The notes beneath the pieces were generated by a model. That model was not told where the DNA came from. It searched no databases and saw nothing but the letters and a program-made list of their open reading frames with translations. 64,000 nt of DNA from positions 218,538-282,537 of the forward strand of contig NZ_MVDD01000007.1 in the NCBI RefSeq assembly GCF_002843315.1, in the 5' to 3' direction. The first letter of the stretch is position 1. Each line of letters opens with the position of its first letter. This stretch comes from Labilibaculum filiforme. GTDB lineage: Bacteria > Bacteroidota > Bacteroidia > Bacteroidales > Marinifilaceae. A program made the position numbers and the translations under genes. This document shows positions 53,060 through 62,997 of this stretch, piece by piece.

Positions 53060-54892
53060 ATGGCACTGCAAACAAATACAATCATAAAAATAGATGGCGT
53101 ACAATACCCAAATTTTCTTGATTTACAGATTATTCAAGGAATAAATACCCATCACTGTTTTGATATCACCATCTTGTGGGAGCAATTTACCGGAGAAGGA
53201 AATGCAATCATCGATAAAACACAAAGTTTAATTGGACAACAAATAGAAATTCTAATTTCTGATAATGTTGGCGACTCAAGTCTTCCGGATGGTACTTTTA
53301 TAGGAATTATTACAGAAGCGGAATCTATAAAATCCGAGTTCTCATCGGTTGGAGATCATATTCGAATTAAAGGATACAGTCCAACCATTTTATTGGAAGA
53401 TGGTCCGAACTGTATTGGATTTGAAGAAAAAGACCTATCGGAAATAGTTCGTTTAGTTACTGCCCCCTATCCAACCAACACAGAAACCACAATCAATCCA
53501 ATTACCCGAGATGTTTTTCCGTACATAGTACAATACAATCAAAGCGCTTTTGGATTTTTAAGTCAGCTAGCTTCTCGTTTTGGGGAATGGTTTTATTACA
53601 ATGGACAAAAAATAATTTTCGGATCGGAAACCTCTGAGCCATTACAATTAAAGTATGGCATCGATTTGATGGATTTTAATCTGAAAATGCAAACCCATCC
53701 AAAAACGTTTAACTACGTAACAAGAGATTACTATTCCAACGAAAAATTGGAAAGTTCGATAGCTGCAGGTACTGAATTACCAGGATACCACGCACAAATG
53801 GCCGAAAAATCGGAAGCCATGTTTGGACAGGAAACCATAGTAGATTTCCACCGACACACCGCTGACGGAGATTTAAACCAAGCATTAGAAAATGCTGTGG
53901 TAAAACAAGGAGAAGCCAACGTTGCCCGAATGGTAATTCTAACTGGAAGCACAATGAATCCTGGTCTTAAAGTGGGAGCTTTAATTTCTATCGCTCAAAA
54001 AACGGCTAATGGAGAAACTACTTATGGTAAGTTTATAGTTACTAAATTGATGCACACCTGCCAAATGTCGGGTGATTATAAAAATAATTTTGAGGCAATA
54101 CCCGAAAATGTGGTGTATCCTCCTTATACCAATGTTGCTCTCTTTCCCCAATGCCAAACTCAAACTGCATTTGTGGTAGATAATGCTGATCCACAGGGAA
54201 TTGGTAGAGTAAGAGTTCAATTTAGCTGGCAGTTAACTGCTCCTTCGCCATGGATTCGAATGACACAACCACATGGTGGTGTGGATAAAGGATTCCATTT
54301 TATTCCAGAAATTGGTGAAGAAGTAATGGTTGGTTTTGAAGCCGGAAATGCCGAAAAACCTTTTGTAATTGGAACATTATATCATGGCGCAGCCAAACCA
54401 GAAAGTTTTACAACCGACACCAACGATATAAAAGCCATTCGAACCCGAAGTGGACACACTATAGAACTGAATGATACCGACGGCGAAGAAAAAATAAACA
54501 TATACGACAACGAAGGCAGTATTATTACTTTCGATACACAGGCAAAATCGCTAACCATTAGCTCTGTTGAAACGATTGATATCTCAGCGAAAAACATCAA
54601 CATTTCAGCCGAAGAAAACATACAAATAGCCGCTCAACAGAATATTGGAATTGCCGCTCAGGCTGATGCCAACATACAAGCGGAAGGTAATTTAGCATTA
54701 CAATCTACTGGTGACACTACCGTAAATAGTAGTGCTGCATTAACTCTTGCTGCTACTAGCGATGTTGCTTTAAGTGGTCAAAATGCAAGTGTTTCGGGAC
54801 AAGCAGAAGCAGGATTATCGGGAATGCAGGTAAAAGTGGAAGGACAAATGACTGCAGTTCAAGGTGCAAGTGGTAAAATCGAAATCATGTAA
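53060..54892 (+). CDS. vgrG: T6SS spike protein VgrG (TssI)
   Basis: The 610-residue protein has a gp27-like N-terminal base (about 1-375), a gp5 OB-fold (about 385-455: GIGRVRVQFSW, WIRMTQPHGG, IPEIGEEVMVGFEAG, FVIGTLYHG) and a C-terminal triple-stranded beta-helix of I/A/N-rich repeats (about 490-600). No extra catalytic domain follows, so cargo is presumably bound through the PAAR protein encoded downstream. It forms the trimeric tip of the T6SS tube. Confidence 0.94.
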   Translation: MALQTNTIIKIDGVQYPNFLDLQIIQGINTHHCFDITILWEQFTGEGNAIIDKTQSLIGQQIEILISDNVGDSSLPDGTFIGIITEAESIKSEFSSVGDHIRIKGYSPTILLEDGPNCIGFEEKDLSEIVRLVTAPYPTNTETTINPITRDVFPYIVQYNQSAFGFLSQLASRFGEWFYYNGQKIIFGSETSEPLQLKYGIDLMDFNLKMQTHPKTFNYVTRDYYSNEKLESSIAAGTELPGYHAQMAEKSEAMFGQETIVDFHRHTADGDLNQALENAVVKQGEANVARMVILTGSTMNPGLKVGALISIAQKTANGETTYGKFIVTKLMHTCQMSGDYKNNFEAIPENVVYPPYTNVALFPQCQTQTAFVVDNADPQGIGRVRVQFSWQLTAPSPWIRMTQPHGGVDKGFHFIPEIGEEVMVGFEAGNAEKPFVIGTLYHGAAKPESFTTDTNDIKAIRTRSGHTIELNDTDGEEKINIYDNEGSIITFDTQAKSLTISSVETIDISAKNINISAEENIQIAAQQNIGIAAQADANIQAEGNLALQSTGDTTVNSSAALTLAATSDVALSGQNASVSGQAEAGLSGMQVKVEGQMTAVQGASGKIEIM

Positions 54893-55016
54893 AAAAATCT
54901 ATTTTATCATGTAATTAGGTTTTGTTTTTAAATTATCATATTGAACTTGCCGTGCAAAATATAATCGTATACCACGATGTACAAACACAGTGGTATAGAT
55001 ATTTCCTATAAAAGAA

Positions 55017-55050
55017 AAGTGCAATTGCCAGCAGGTAATTGCACTTGTTT
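55017..55050 (+). terminator. Terminator-like hairpin after vgrG
   Basis: AAGTGCAATT / AATTGCACTT stem with a 10-base loop, then GTTTAT. Another inverted repeat TATACCAC/GTGGTATA lies upstream at about 54968-54997. Confidence 0.55.
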
Positions 55051-55083
55051 ATATTCACCAAACTATAAAAGAATCAAGTGAAC

Positions 55084-56703
55084 ATGCTTAAAACGTATAA
55101 AATAATCCTATTTGTTGTTTTTTCTACTCTTTTATCGAACCACATCTTTGCCCAAGAAAGCTATTTTAGCTGGAGAGATATTAAAGAAATGCAATTCGGA
55201 GATGTAAGGGTATATCAAACTTACGATGGAAAAGCACTATCAGGTATTTGTAAGCTATCCTCTTCGGGAGGAACCTACGACGTAATCAATTTTGAAAATG
55301 GAAAAGTAAACGGCAAGTGGGAAAGTTACTATTCCGACGGGAAAATACTCAGCCAATCTTATTTCATGAATGGAATAGCCGATGGTACGTTTACACAGTA
55401 TCATGAAAATGGCAAAACTGCAATGACATCAGAATACAAACTCGGAAAAAAAGAGGGAATTTGGAAAAGCTTCGGCCCCGATGGCACTCTAAGTTCAACA
55501 GAATCGTACAAAGAAGATGTGAAAGACGGTGCTTTTGAAAATTTTTACAGCGATGGCTCCTTACGCTCGGTAAAAACTTACCAAAATGATGTAGCACACG
55601 GAGTTTGGGAATACCACGATAAGGATGGTTCTTTAGCAAGTTCGGAAACCTATAATAAAGGTGCTAAAGATGGAAAATGGACAAAGAATGTAAAGGATCA
55701 TTTTACGAAAAAAATGCTGAGTGAAGAAAATTATTACAAAGAGGATGTAAGAATAGGTCATTGGATTTGTAAAGATAGCAATGGTGCTATACAATGGGAA
55801 AAACAATTTTCTGCTGATAATGATTACGTAGAAAAACAATATCATCACAACGGAAAATTAAAAAAGTTAATTCATATTGTCGATGGTAAACTACATGGTT
55901 TACAAGAAGAATATAACGAATTAGGCAACAAGCTATACGCTAAAAAATACATCAACAACTTTATTTCCGAAAAAAAGCTTTTTTATAATGATGGTTCGAA
56001 AAAAGAGTTTGCCTACTATGAAAATGGACAACTTAAGGGAGAATTTATTAGCTATTACGAAAATGGAAACATCCGCTTAAAAGCAAATTATTCGGATGGT
56101 AAACAAAATGGCACACGCGAAGAATATTTTGAAAATGCACAGCTAAAAATGTCTTCCAACTACACTTTTAACCATAAAGATGGCACCGAAATTAGCTATT
56201 ATCCTAATGGTGAAATAAAAAACTCTGCCGAATACTTACAAGGATTAAAAAATGGTACTACTACCCAATACACCTCTACTGGCTTAAAAACTTTACAAGA
56301 AATATTCGCGAAGAATTACTTAGTAGAAAGGTTTACGTATTTTAAAAATGGCAATGTAAAAGAACAAACAAAATACGCTAATAATCAGAAAGATGGGGAG
56401 TATAAAAAGTACAATGAAAAAGGAAATATAACCTACCTAGCAGTTTATGTACAAGGCTACCTTGAAGGTAAAGTTTCAAAATACAATGAAGATGGGCAGT
56501 TAACCAGCGAGACTGAACATGCAAAGGGTGCGAAAAATGGAATTTATAAAGAATATAATGAGGCGAATGGTGTAAAATTGGAAGGTTTATATACTAACAA
56601 CTACAAAGAGGGTGTTTGGAAAGAATATGCCTTAAGCGGAAAATTGATCTCTGAAACGCAATACGAAAAAGGCAACTTACTATCAGAAAAAAAATTCAAC
56701 TAA
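55084..56703 (+). CDS. Exported MORN-variant repeat protein
   Basis: ATG at 55084 gives 539 residues; an in-frame GTG lies two codons earlier. A signal peptide (IILFVVFSTLLSNHIFA-Q) is followed by about twenty tandem MORN-like units with the pattern Y-(Y/E)-(N/D)-G-x-L/I...K-x-G-x-W/Y (YYSDGKILSQS, YHENGKTAM, YENGNIRLKANYSDG). Such toxin/antitoxin-type MORN proteins often sit in T6SS and polymorphic-toxin loci of Bacteroidota. Its place between vgrG and PAAR suggests a role in this module, possibly protective, but the export signal makes a cytoplasmic adaptor unlikely. Confidence 0.8.
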   Translation: MLKTYKIILFVVFSTLLSNHIFAQESYFSWRDIKEMQFGDVRVYQTYDGKALSGICKLSSSGGTYDVINFENGKVNGKWESYYSDGKILSQSYFMNGIADGTFTQYHENGKTAMTSEYKLGKKEGIWKSFGPDGTLSSTESYKEDVKDGAFENFYSDGSLRSVKTYQNDVAHGVWEYHDKDGSLASSETYNKGAKDGKWTKNVKDHFTKKMLSEENYYKEDVRIGHWICKDSNGAIQWEKQFSADNDYVEKQYHHNGKLKKLIHIVDGKLHGLQEEYNELGNKLYAKKYINNFISEKKLFYNDGSKKEFAYYENGQLKGEFISYYENGNIRLKANYSDGKQNGTREEYFENAQLKMSSNYTFNHKDGTEISYYPNGEIKNSAEYLQGLKNGTTTQYTSTGLKTLQEIFAKNYLVERFTYFKNGNVKEQTKYANNQKDGEYKKYNEKGNITYLAVYVQGYLEGKVSKYNEDGQLTSETEHAKGAKNGIYKEYNEANGVKLEGLYTNNYKEGVWKEYALSGKLISETQYEKGNLLSEKKFN

Positions 56704-56778
56704 CCCAAATTTAGCAAAGCCAAGACCTATTTGTTTTGGGCTATTCACACTTATTATCAATAAAAAAACTAGAAAGTT

Positions 56779-57486
56779 ATGGCAGGAAAACCAATTGCAA
56801 CAATAGGAAGTATGCACGTTTGTCCGATGGTTTCTGGACTTGTACCTCATGTAGGTGGCCCAATAGTAGGACCTGGAGCACCCAATGTATTAATTAACGG
56901 AAAACCTGCCGCTCTTATGGGCGACATGTGTGTTTGTGTGGGGCCACCCGACGTGGTAGCCCAAGGAAATCCAGCAGTTTTAATCAATGGTGTTCCTGTA
57001 GTTTGTCAAGGCGATTTAACTGCTCATGGTGGTGTTGTAATGTCGGGCGAAGCAAACATTCTCATTAGCACCGCTACTCCAAGCCCTCAAGCAACGCTGC
57101 CCATTTCCAAAATTCCCTTTCCCGAAATTAGATTGTTCGAACGCATTGGTGCTGCTCTCCACAGCGATACCGTTGACCTTAAGGAAGCTAAAGGGAATAT
57201 AGAGGCGATAAAGAGAGGAGATGCTGAGGTGGAGCGGAAGATATTTAATGTTCGATTTTTGAATGAAGATGGACAAAAAATAACGAGTGAGAATATCAGA
57301 AATAATGTAAAAGTAGCGGCTTCGGTTTCTGGTATTAACGACGGGGAAATAGTAACCTTTAAATTAAAAAGAAAAACAAAGGATGGAGATACGGTTGTTG
57401 AGCTAAGTGGAACAGTTCAGGACAAACAAGTTATTATAGATTGGGAAGTTGACGAAAATCATTTTAAAGAAGAGACCAATGTGTAA
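56779..57486 (+). CDS. PAAR spike-tip protein with C-terminal Ig-like domain
   Basis: Residues 1-100 form a PAAR domain: GSMHVCPMVSGLVPHVGGP, then LINGKPAALMGDMCVCVGPPD, and LINGVPVVCQGDLTAHGG, with Cys and His in place for the tip metal. The remaining 135 residues contain an Ig-like fold (VKVAASVSGINDGEIVTFKL...) seen as an adaptor after PAAR domains in Bacteroidota. Its stop overlaps the start of the effector gene by eight bases (ATGTGTAA), tying the two together in translation. It caps VgrG and probably carries the effector. Confidence 0.88.
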   Translation: MAGKPIATIGSMHVCPMVSGLVPHVGGPIVGPGAPNVLINGKPAALMGDMCVCVGPPDVVAQGNPAVLINGVPVVCQGDLTAHGGVVMSGEANILISTATPSPQATLPISKIPFPEIRLFERIGAALHSDTVDLKEAKGNIEAIKRGDAEVERKIFNVRFLNEDGQKITSENIRNNVKVAASVSGINDGEIVTFKLKRKTKDGDTVVELSGTVQDKQVIIDWEVDENHFKEETNV

Positions 57487-60400
57487 AACAATAGTGTTGG
57501 ATGAAATAATAATAACAGCTACGGCTAGCAATGCCAATACAGCAGTTTCTAATAAAATAAAAATAATTGATGGAATAAAAATATATCCACTTCGTTACGG
57601 CATATTTGACGACAAATTAATAGATACAGGTTTAGAGTGTATTATGACTGATGATGCAAATCCATCTAAGTTAAGCTCAATACCACATGGTGTAAAAATA
57701 CAAGACCAATATAATAGCTACAGCTATCATCCGATGCCCCTAAATCAAGGTTATCTTTATGTGGCGAGTAAAGTAAACAATGGAGTTTATGAGTATCAAG
57801 TAGTAGATAGAGGCGAATTAGTGTTACTTAATTTTTACGGAGGTGATGAAAATGCAGTATCAGCTTTGAAAATTGGAGAAAGTAACGACTTTATCTTATC
57901 TAAAACTAACGATGAGATAGCATTATTCTCTAGTCCCATACAATTAACAAAAACTATTGCGCTAAAAGTTTTACTCACAAACCCTAACGATATAATTGCA
58001 GCCAATACCCTTGATGTTAAAGATTGGGCACAAAATGGTACACCTGGGGATGTAAGATTACAGGAAGGATTTATGGATCCTAAAGCAGCATGGATAATGT
58101 TTCCAAAAACCTCAGAACGTTTTGATCCTTCTGAAATAGAAGCCAACATCAACAGGATATCCAATGCTAATACCAAAAATAAAGATGAAAAAACAAAAAA
58201 CAGAGATTTGTTTTTTGTAATACACGATATTTGGGGCATTATTGAGCAGGTACGTACTGATTTACTTAATATGCATCTTTATCATGATGCCGTAATGCGT
58301 TCCATTAGAAGTGGGGTTGACCCCAATAGTATTTTTCGACAAATGATTATTTTATCAGAACAGGAAAAAATATTTTCAGACGAATTATTACTGCAAAAAT
58401 CAAGTGATGAGTTGATTCAGCCAGTTATGATTCATCATATGGCAATTAGTGTTTATCGCTTTTTATATGATTCGGAAAAACCAGCTTGGAAAGAGCATGT
58501 TAAAAAAGCAGAAAAGCAAACAAGCAAAGCTTATCTGGAGAAACTTTTGGCTGTAAAAGAAAGAGAAAGTTGCCGATATAACATTGATGTAAAACGACGA
58601 GCTTTAACCAGTATTACTGATAATAATATTTTTAAAGATATTTGTGCCTACTATGCCGAAATGCCTCTAAGTCATCATAATAACGATGAGGCAGCTAGTT
58701 ATTATGGTATGATTATACATGCCAAGACCATGATTGCAGATGTATTAAAAACATTGGTGGTAGCTCCCAACGAAAGAGATAAGCATATCGATTTAACCGC
58801 CAATGTAAAATATTACCGTACCCATGGTTATCACGATGAATATGTAAAACGTGTTAAAAATTTTCTTACGTCCAAATCACATCCTGCCACACAGATATTA
58901 AATACAGAAGTTGTGCTGGAGGACTATATTGATGAAAAAGACCTTAATGAAAAAGTTGACCCTAATATCAATGTAGATGCTGATGTTTATGTAGAAGGAA
59001 AGGAATGGTCGATAATAAATGAAGATGCCAAAACAGTAAAAATTCAAGACTATATTAATATGTCCAATGCCATTATGGATGCCTTTCAGAAGGCTGCGTA
59101 TGATGAGTATGAGATTAAGGGCATTGTAAATATGATTGAAACCAAAGAAACCAAGGGTTATTTTATTACCAAACGCAGTGATATAAAAAAGGTTGTTAAA
59201 CACAGTTCCTACTTTAAAGAAGCACGCAAAATAAAATACCAATACAAGCGGTATGGTAATGCTAAAAAAGGCATGGTTAAGGTAATTACCAATAATCAGG
59301 ATGAGTTGGACAAAGGGATCGTGCGCATTGCGGTAAAAAAGCAAAATCCTAGCAAAGTTGATCGTATTAGCCGAGCCATTTGCACCAATAAGTTGTGGCA
59401 AGGTATGGTCGATAGTATCTTTTTGTTTTCTTTACCTTCAGTATTGCAAGAATATGATAAAAAGGATCCGATTAGAGCGTCCTTGTCGGCATTAAGTTAT
59501 ACCACAGGGGTATTTGCATTAGTCGATAAATATAAAATTATAAAAGTGGTGCCGCGTAAAGGTTTTGCGACTAAATTGGTGGGGACTGCCGCCAAACGTT
59601 CCGTTGCTTTTGCTGCTATTGGTGGCACATTGGGTGCTATTACCGATGCCTGGGATGCTTCAGTATTGGCCTTGGACGAGGATTATGATGCGGCTGTGGC
59701 TGGTTTTGCCAGTGCGCTGGCGGGTATTGGAGCCACTACCATAGCCTTGTTTTTTGCCAACGCAGCCTGGGCCGGCCCTGCAGGCATAGCCTTAGCCATT
59801 GCTGCCATTGGAGCCAAATTATTAGTGGAGTATTTAAAAGACACACCGCTAGAAGCTTTTATTAAAGACACCGTATTTGTAAAAGCCGCCATGCAAAATG
59901 TCAGTCTCCCATACGAATTAATAAATTTAGTGTCGCAGGAGCAGGTACGTGTAAAGATGCTCGATGGAGAAGATGATATGTACTTAAAGGATTACCGTTT
60001 ACAGTATCAGGCTTTTACTTATGTGCATTCGGGTTTGTACGATTTGCGATTAACACCAAAGTTTGATAATATTTGTTACGAGGCAGGAGAGTATGCTTAT
60101 ATTGGTACCGAAATTATTGTAGAAATTAACAAACACTTGTACAATATAGATGAAGTAGCTATTCAGGCTCACCTGGCATTCGATACCAATTTCGATTGGG
60201 TAAGAGGAAGACAATGCGATACCTTTCCTTTGGATATGTGGCCAATAGGTGTTTCTAATAACCCTAATGAGGTAGCGGTAAGCAAATATTTTAAGCAGGT
60301 TAGTTATTATCCGGCCGGATATAACAACAATAAAACAGCTAGGGATTATCACCAAGATTGGATTAATCGCCGTACAGAATTTTCGTACAAACCAGTAGCT

Positions 60401-60796
60401 CATAATCAGAATGCTTCGAAGGAACTAACTCTTTTTGCCTCAATGCCCGAAGTTAAAAAGAAACCAATGATGGTGCTTGAGGATAAGGATTTTATTCCTT
60501 TTGCTTTTAGAGATAGTTTTAAAGTGAAAACTAAAGGAGGAGGCTCAACAGATTTTTATTTATTCCTCACGCTCAAACTAAAGGATAAAAAAGGGCAGCA
60601 AATTCCTTTACCTATACCTGGTAGAAATGGAGAAACTTTTATTATTCATAAATATAAAGTTGAAATACCTAAAGAAGCCTACAGAAACAAACGTACAGAT
60701 CGTGTTACCTATCTCCATAACACTACGAAAACCAAAGTAAAAAAAGAAAAAGTAAGTATTAACACTCTTGATAATTTTTATAAAGATGAATTTTAA
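57479..60796 (+). CDS. VasX-like T6SS effector, probable pore-forming toxin
   Basis: ATG at 57479 gives 1105 residues. After about 30 residues comes a VasX N-terminal-like region: IKIYPLRYGIFDD, NQGYLYVAS, YEYQVVDRGELV, and DPKAAWIMFP, which match the yPvRYa...GyLYv patterns of VasX/BTH_I2691-type effectors. A long helical middle follows, then Gly/Ala-rich hydrophobic segments (about residues 705-800: AAIGGTLGAITDAW, GFASALAGIGATTIALFF, GIALAIAAIGAKLLVEYL) that could insert in membranes. A soluble C-terminus of about 290 residues ends it. It sits after PAAR and before membrane-associated candidates for immunity. Homology and pore formation are read by eye. Confidence 0.7.
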   Translation: MCKTIVLDEIIITATASNANTAVSNKIKIIDGIKIYPLRYGIFDDKLIDTGLECIMTDDANPSKLSSIPHGVKIQDQYNSYSYHPMPLNQGYLYVASKVNNGVYEYQVVDRGELVLLNFYGGDENAVSALKIGESNDFILSKTNDEIALFSSPIQLTKTIALKVLLTNPNDIIAANTLDVKDWAQNGTPGDVRLQEGFMDPKAAWIMFPKTSERFDPSEIEANINRISNANTKNKDEKTKNRDLFFVIHDIWGIIEQVRTDLLNMHLYHDAVMRSIRSGVDPNSIFRQMIILSEQEKIFSDELLLQKSSDELIQPVMIHHMAISVYRFLYDSEKPAWKEHVKKAEKQTSKAYLEKLLAVKERESCRYNIDVKRRALTSITDNNIFKDICAYYAEMPLSHHNNDEAASYYGMIIHAKTMIADVLKTLVVAPNERDKHIDLTANVKYYRTHGYHDEYVKRVKNFLTSKSHPATQILNTEVVLEDYIDEKDLNEKVDPNINVDADVYVEGKEWSIINEDAKTVKIQDYINMSNAIMDAFQKAAYDEYEIKGIVNMIETKETKGYFITKRSDIKKVVKHSSYFKEARKIKYQYKRYGNAKKGMVKVITNNQDELDKGIVRIAVKKQNPSKVDRISRAICTNKLWQGMVDSIFLFSLPSVLQEYDKKDPIRASLSALSYTTGVFALVDKYKIIKVVPRKGFATKLVGTAAKRSVAFAAIGGTLGAITDAWDASVLALDEDYDAAVAGFASALAGIGATTIALFFANAAWAGPAGIALAIAAIGAKLLVEYLKDTPLEAFIKDTVFVKAAMQNVSLPYELINLVSQEQVRVKMLDGEDDMYLKDYRLQYQAFTYVHSGLYDLRLTPKFDNICYEAGEYAYIGTEIIVEINKHLYNIDEVAIQAHLAFDTNFDWVRGRQCDTFPLDMWPIGVSNNPNEVAVSKYFKQVSYYPAGYNNNKTARDYHQDWINRRTEFSYKPVAHNQNASKELTLFASMPEVKKKPMMVLEDKDFIPFAFRDSFKVKTKGGGSTDFYLFLTLKLKDKKGQQIPLPIPGRNGETFIIHKYKVEIPKEAYRNKRTDRVTYLHNTTKTKVKKEKVSINTLDNFYKDEF

Positions 60797-61553
60797 AATA
60801 TTTAGTACAATAATTACACTTTGCTTGTCATTAATAATTATGTCGTGTGGTGGAAATCATAAAACAAAAACAGTACAGACTTCAAAAGAGAAAGTGTCAG
60901 TTCCTAAAAAGGAAGTATATATTATAAAAAAAGATGCTGTTAAAGATATTGATGGTAATAGTTATAACTCCGTTGTTATTAATGGTCGTGAATGGATGAC
61001 AAGTAATTTAAGGGTGACAAGATTTAATGATAGTACGCCAATAATACAGGTTAAAAATGAAAAAGAACTTGATAAATATTTATGGGATAAAAATTATAGC
61101 TATGTAAACTATGATAGTCTATTAGTGACCGATTATGGCTTATATTACAATTATGAAACTGTTAAAACAGAAAAACTTTGCCCCGATGGTTGGCATGTGG
61201 CCTCCAAAGAAGATTGGAGTGATGGATTAATGATTTTTGTTTTAAATAAGGGCGATAATACGGCAAAAAACTACTATCCTGAAAGAGACCTTCGTTCAAA
61301 AACTGATTGGTATTACTCCGATATGAACGGCAACGATAAGTATAAGCTTAATATCTTACCATCAGGTATTCGTGATGAAACTGGCAAAATTGTTGATTTT
61401 GGTAAGGCTGCAGGCTTTTGGACTAGTACAAGCGATGGAAATGGGAATAGAGCTTGCATGTTCAATACCGGGGGGGGTATGGGAATCAGAGTGTTAGATG
61501 GCAGGTATGGTCAAGCTGTTCGTTGTGTAAAGGACAGAAAGAAATCAGAATAG
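60786..61553 (+). CDS. FISUMP-domain lipoprotein, candidate immunity protein
   Basis: ATG at 60786 overlaps the effector stop by 11 bases. The 255-residue product has a lipobox IMSC (Cys21) and a FISUMP (Fibrobacter succinogenes major paralogous) domain: NGREWMTSNLRVTRFND, LCPDGWHVASKEDW, SGIRDETGKIVDFGKAAGFWTST, QAVRCVKD. This C-type-lectin-like fold is common in exported Bacteroidota proteins. Its overlap with the toxin gene makes it a candidate periplasmic immunity protein or accessory. A G8 tract lies in the reading frame at 61470-61477. Confidence 0.78.
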   Translation: MNFKIFSTIITLCLSLIIMSCGGNHKTKTVQTSKEKVSVPKKEVYIIKKDAVKDIDGNSYNSVVINGREWMTSNLRVTRFNDSTPIIQVKNEKELDKYLWDKNYSYVNYDSLLVTDYGLYYNYETVKTEKLCPDGWHVASKEDWSDGLMIFVLNKGDNTAKNYYPERDLRSKTDWYYSDMNGNDKYKLNILPSGIRDETGKIVDFGKAAGFWTSTSDGNGNRACMFNTGGGMGIRVLDGRYGQAVRCVKDRKKSE

Positions 61554-61644
61554 TTAATCATGTTTAAATAAAAATGAACTTAAGGTTCGCTTACCTATTA
61601 GCGATTACTCTATTTTAGTTGTACAACAACTGTTTCAATAAAAG

Positions 61645-62904
61645 ATGAAAATTGAATTAGATAAATCAACAAGAATTACCCTAGCGATAATAACAGGAAT
61701 TGCAACCTTAGTCACTTTTGTTATACTTTTTATGGGTGCTTTTTTTGTAAATGATACTTTGGAGCCTATACTTCAAAGGCCTGAAAGTTATACGATAAAA
61801 AAGAAATTGAGCGTTGAAGAAAATTATGACAAACAAGATGTTTTGTATGCGCAACTAAAAAAAATAAAAAAACAAGAATTAAATATTTTTCAAAAGGCTT
61901 CACTTGGTTTACTGCAAGCCTTTGCTTTTTTGATCGCGATTCTAGTGTTACCACTTGGTATAGCATTAGTTTTTAAGATAGCACCTTCAAAAGAATTATT
62001 TTATAGAGGAATTTATTCCAAAGGAAAATTTAGGCTTGATAGAACGAGTATAATGCAAGCTGAAAATCCGGGTATCTATAAATTTCATCGTACAGATGAT
62101 GAGTCTTTTTCATTTAGTAAACCTAAAACGAGGCGTAAATTGATCAGAACTTTTATCATTTGGGTAATTATTACCACCGTGGTTTTTATAGGAGTATATA
62201 ATCCTGATACCGTTGAAATATTGGGTTTACCGGTTGCGGCTTTGCTAATTACGATCCTCATATTATTAAGGGTAGTATTGCCTGCGCCTCGTCTCATATT
62301 TGATCGATTAAATGGACAGGTAATATTCAAGGGAAACATTGTAAATCCAGGTTTTAAAGCGAGTTTTGATAAAATATCCCCAGCCATGCTATACGGAGAA
62401 TTAATGGCTATTTCACATCCAATATTTCAGTATAGTATTTTAGCATTTGGTGCTTTCGATGAGGATACTTGGAGCTTTTACGTGCAGTATATGGATAAAA
62501 ACAGACCCTTACCAGCTGGAAATGTATTTGATGAGTATCGAGAAAAAGATTATTTGCGTCGTAAAGCAGAAGGTTATACAGCGCCTATTTACTCATCTTC
62601 TAAATATATTTGCGATGCCAATAGCGGCTATGTAAATGGCACGCCAGAATTCCAAAAGGAAATAAAAACCTTTAAACTAAAAATAGAAGATGCACATGCT
62701 ACAGTACTTCAATTCTTCGAAAAAGAGGGTAAAGTTCTAATGGAACCTTATAAGCTATGTTTTTTGGGTTTGTATCAAGATCAAATGGTTTTTAAATACA
62801 TGAATCAACCTAATTATGATGATTTAGAAGTTTTTAAAAGCGATAAGGAATTAGTTGGTCGTTACTTAATTCACAAAAAAACGAATAAAATAACTTTAGT
62901 ATAA
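61645..62904 (+). CDS. Four-helix membrane protein, candidate immunity protein
   Basis: The 419-residue product has four predicted membrane helices (about 11-35, 82-110, 165-185, 191-213) and a cytoplasmic C-terminal half. Its signature is RLIFDRLNGQVIFKG followed by YMDKNRPLPAG..DEYREKDYLRRKAEGY. The same module recurs in the broken gene just downstream, showing a tandem family. Membrane-bound immunity is known for VasX (TsiV2), so this is the best immunity candidate for the upstream effector. Immunity is inferred from position and topology only. Confidence 0.65.
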   Translation: MKIELDKSTRITLAIITGIATLVTFVILFMGAFFVNDTLEPILQRPESYTIKKKLSVEENYDKQDVLYAQLKKIKKQELNIFQKASLGLLQAFAFLIAILVLPLGIALVFKIAPSKELFYRGIYSKGKFRLDRTSIMQAENPGIYKFHRTDDESFSFSKPKTRRKLIRTFIIWVIITTVVFIGVYNPDTVEILGLPVAALLITILILLRVVLPAPRLIFDRLNGQVIFKGNIVNPGFKASFDKISPAMLYGELMAISHPIFQYSILAFGAFDEDTWSFYVQYMDKNRPLPAGNVFDEYREKDYLRRKAEGYTAPIYSSSKYICDANSGYVNGTPEFQKEIKTFKLKIEDAHATVLQFFEKEGKVLMEPYKLCFLGLYQDQMVFKYMNQPNYDDLEVFKSDKELVGRYLIHKKTNKITLV

Positions 62905-62997
62905 TCAATGAATTTAAAAAAGGTAATTATAATAGTCTTAGTAAGAGTTTTTTGAAGCTTTCGAGAAAAGATTGGGACATTCTAAAAAACAGAAACA

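Noticed and set aside
57449..57478. Earlier TTG start of the VasX-like gene
   Set aside because: ATG at 57479 in the ATGTGTAA overlap is the normal coupled start; the extension adds only ten residues lying inside the PAAR gene.
58898..59401. 167-codon minus-strand frame inside the effector gene
   Set aside because: It lies antisense to a continuous protein-coding frame and lacks its own context.
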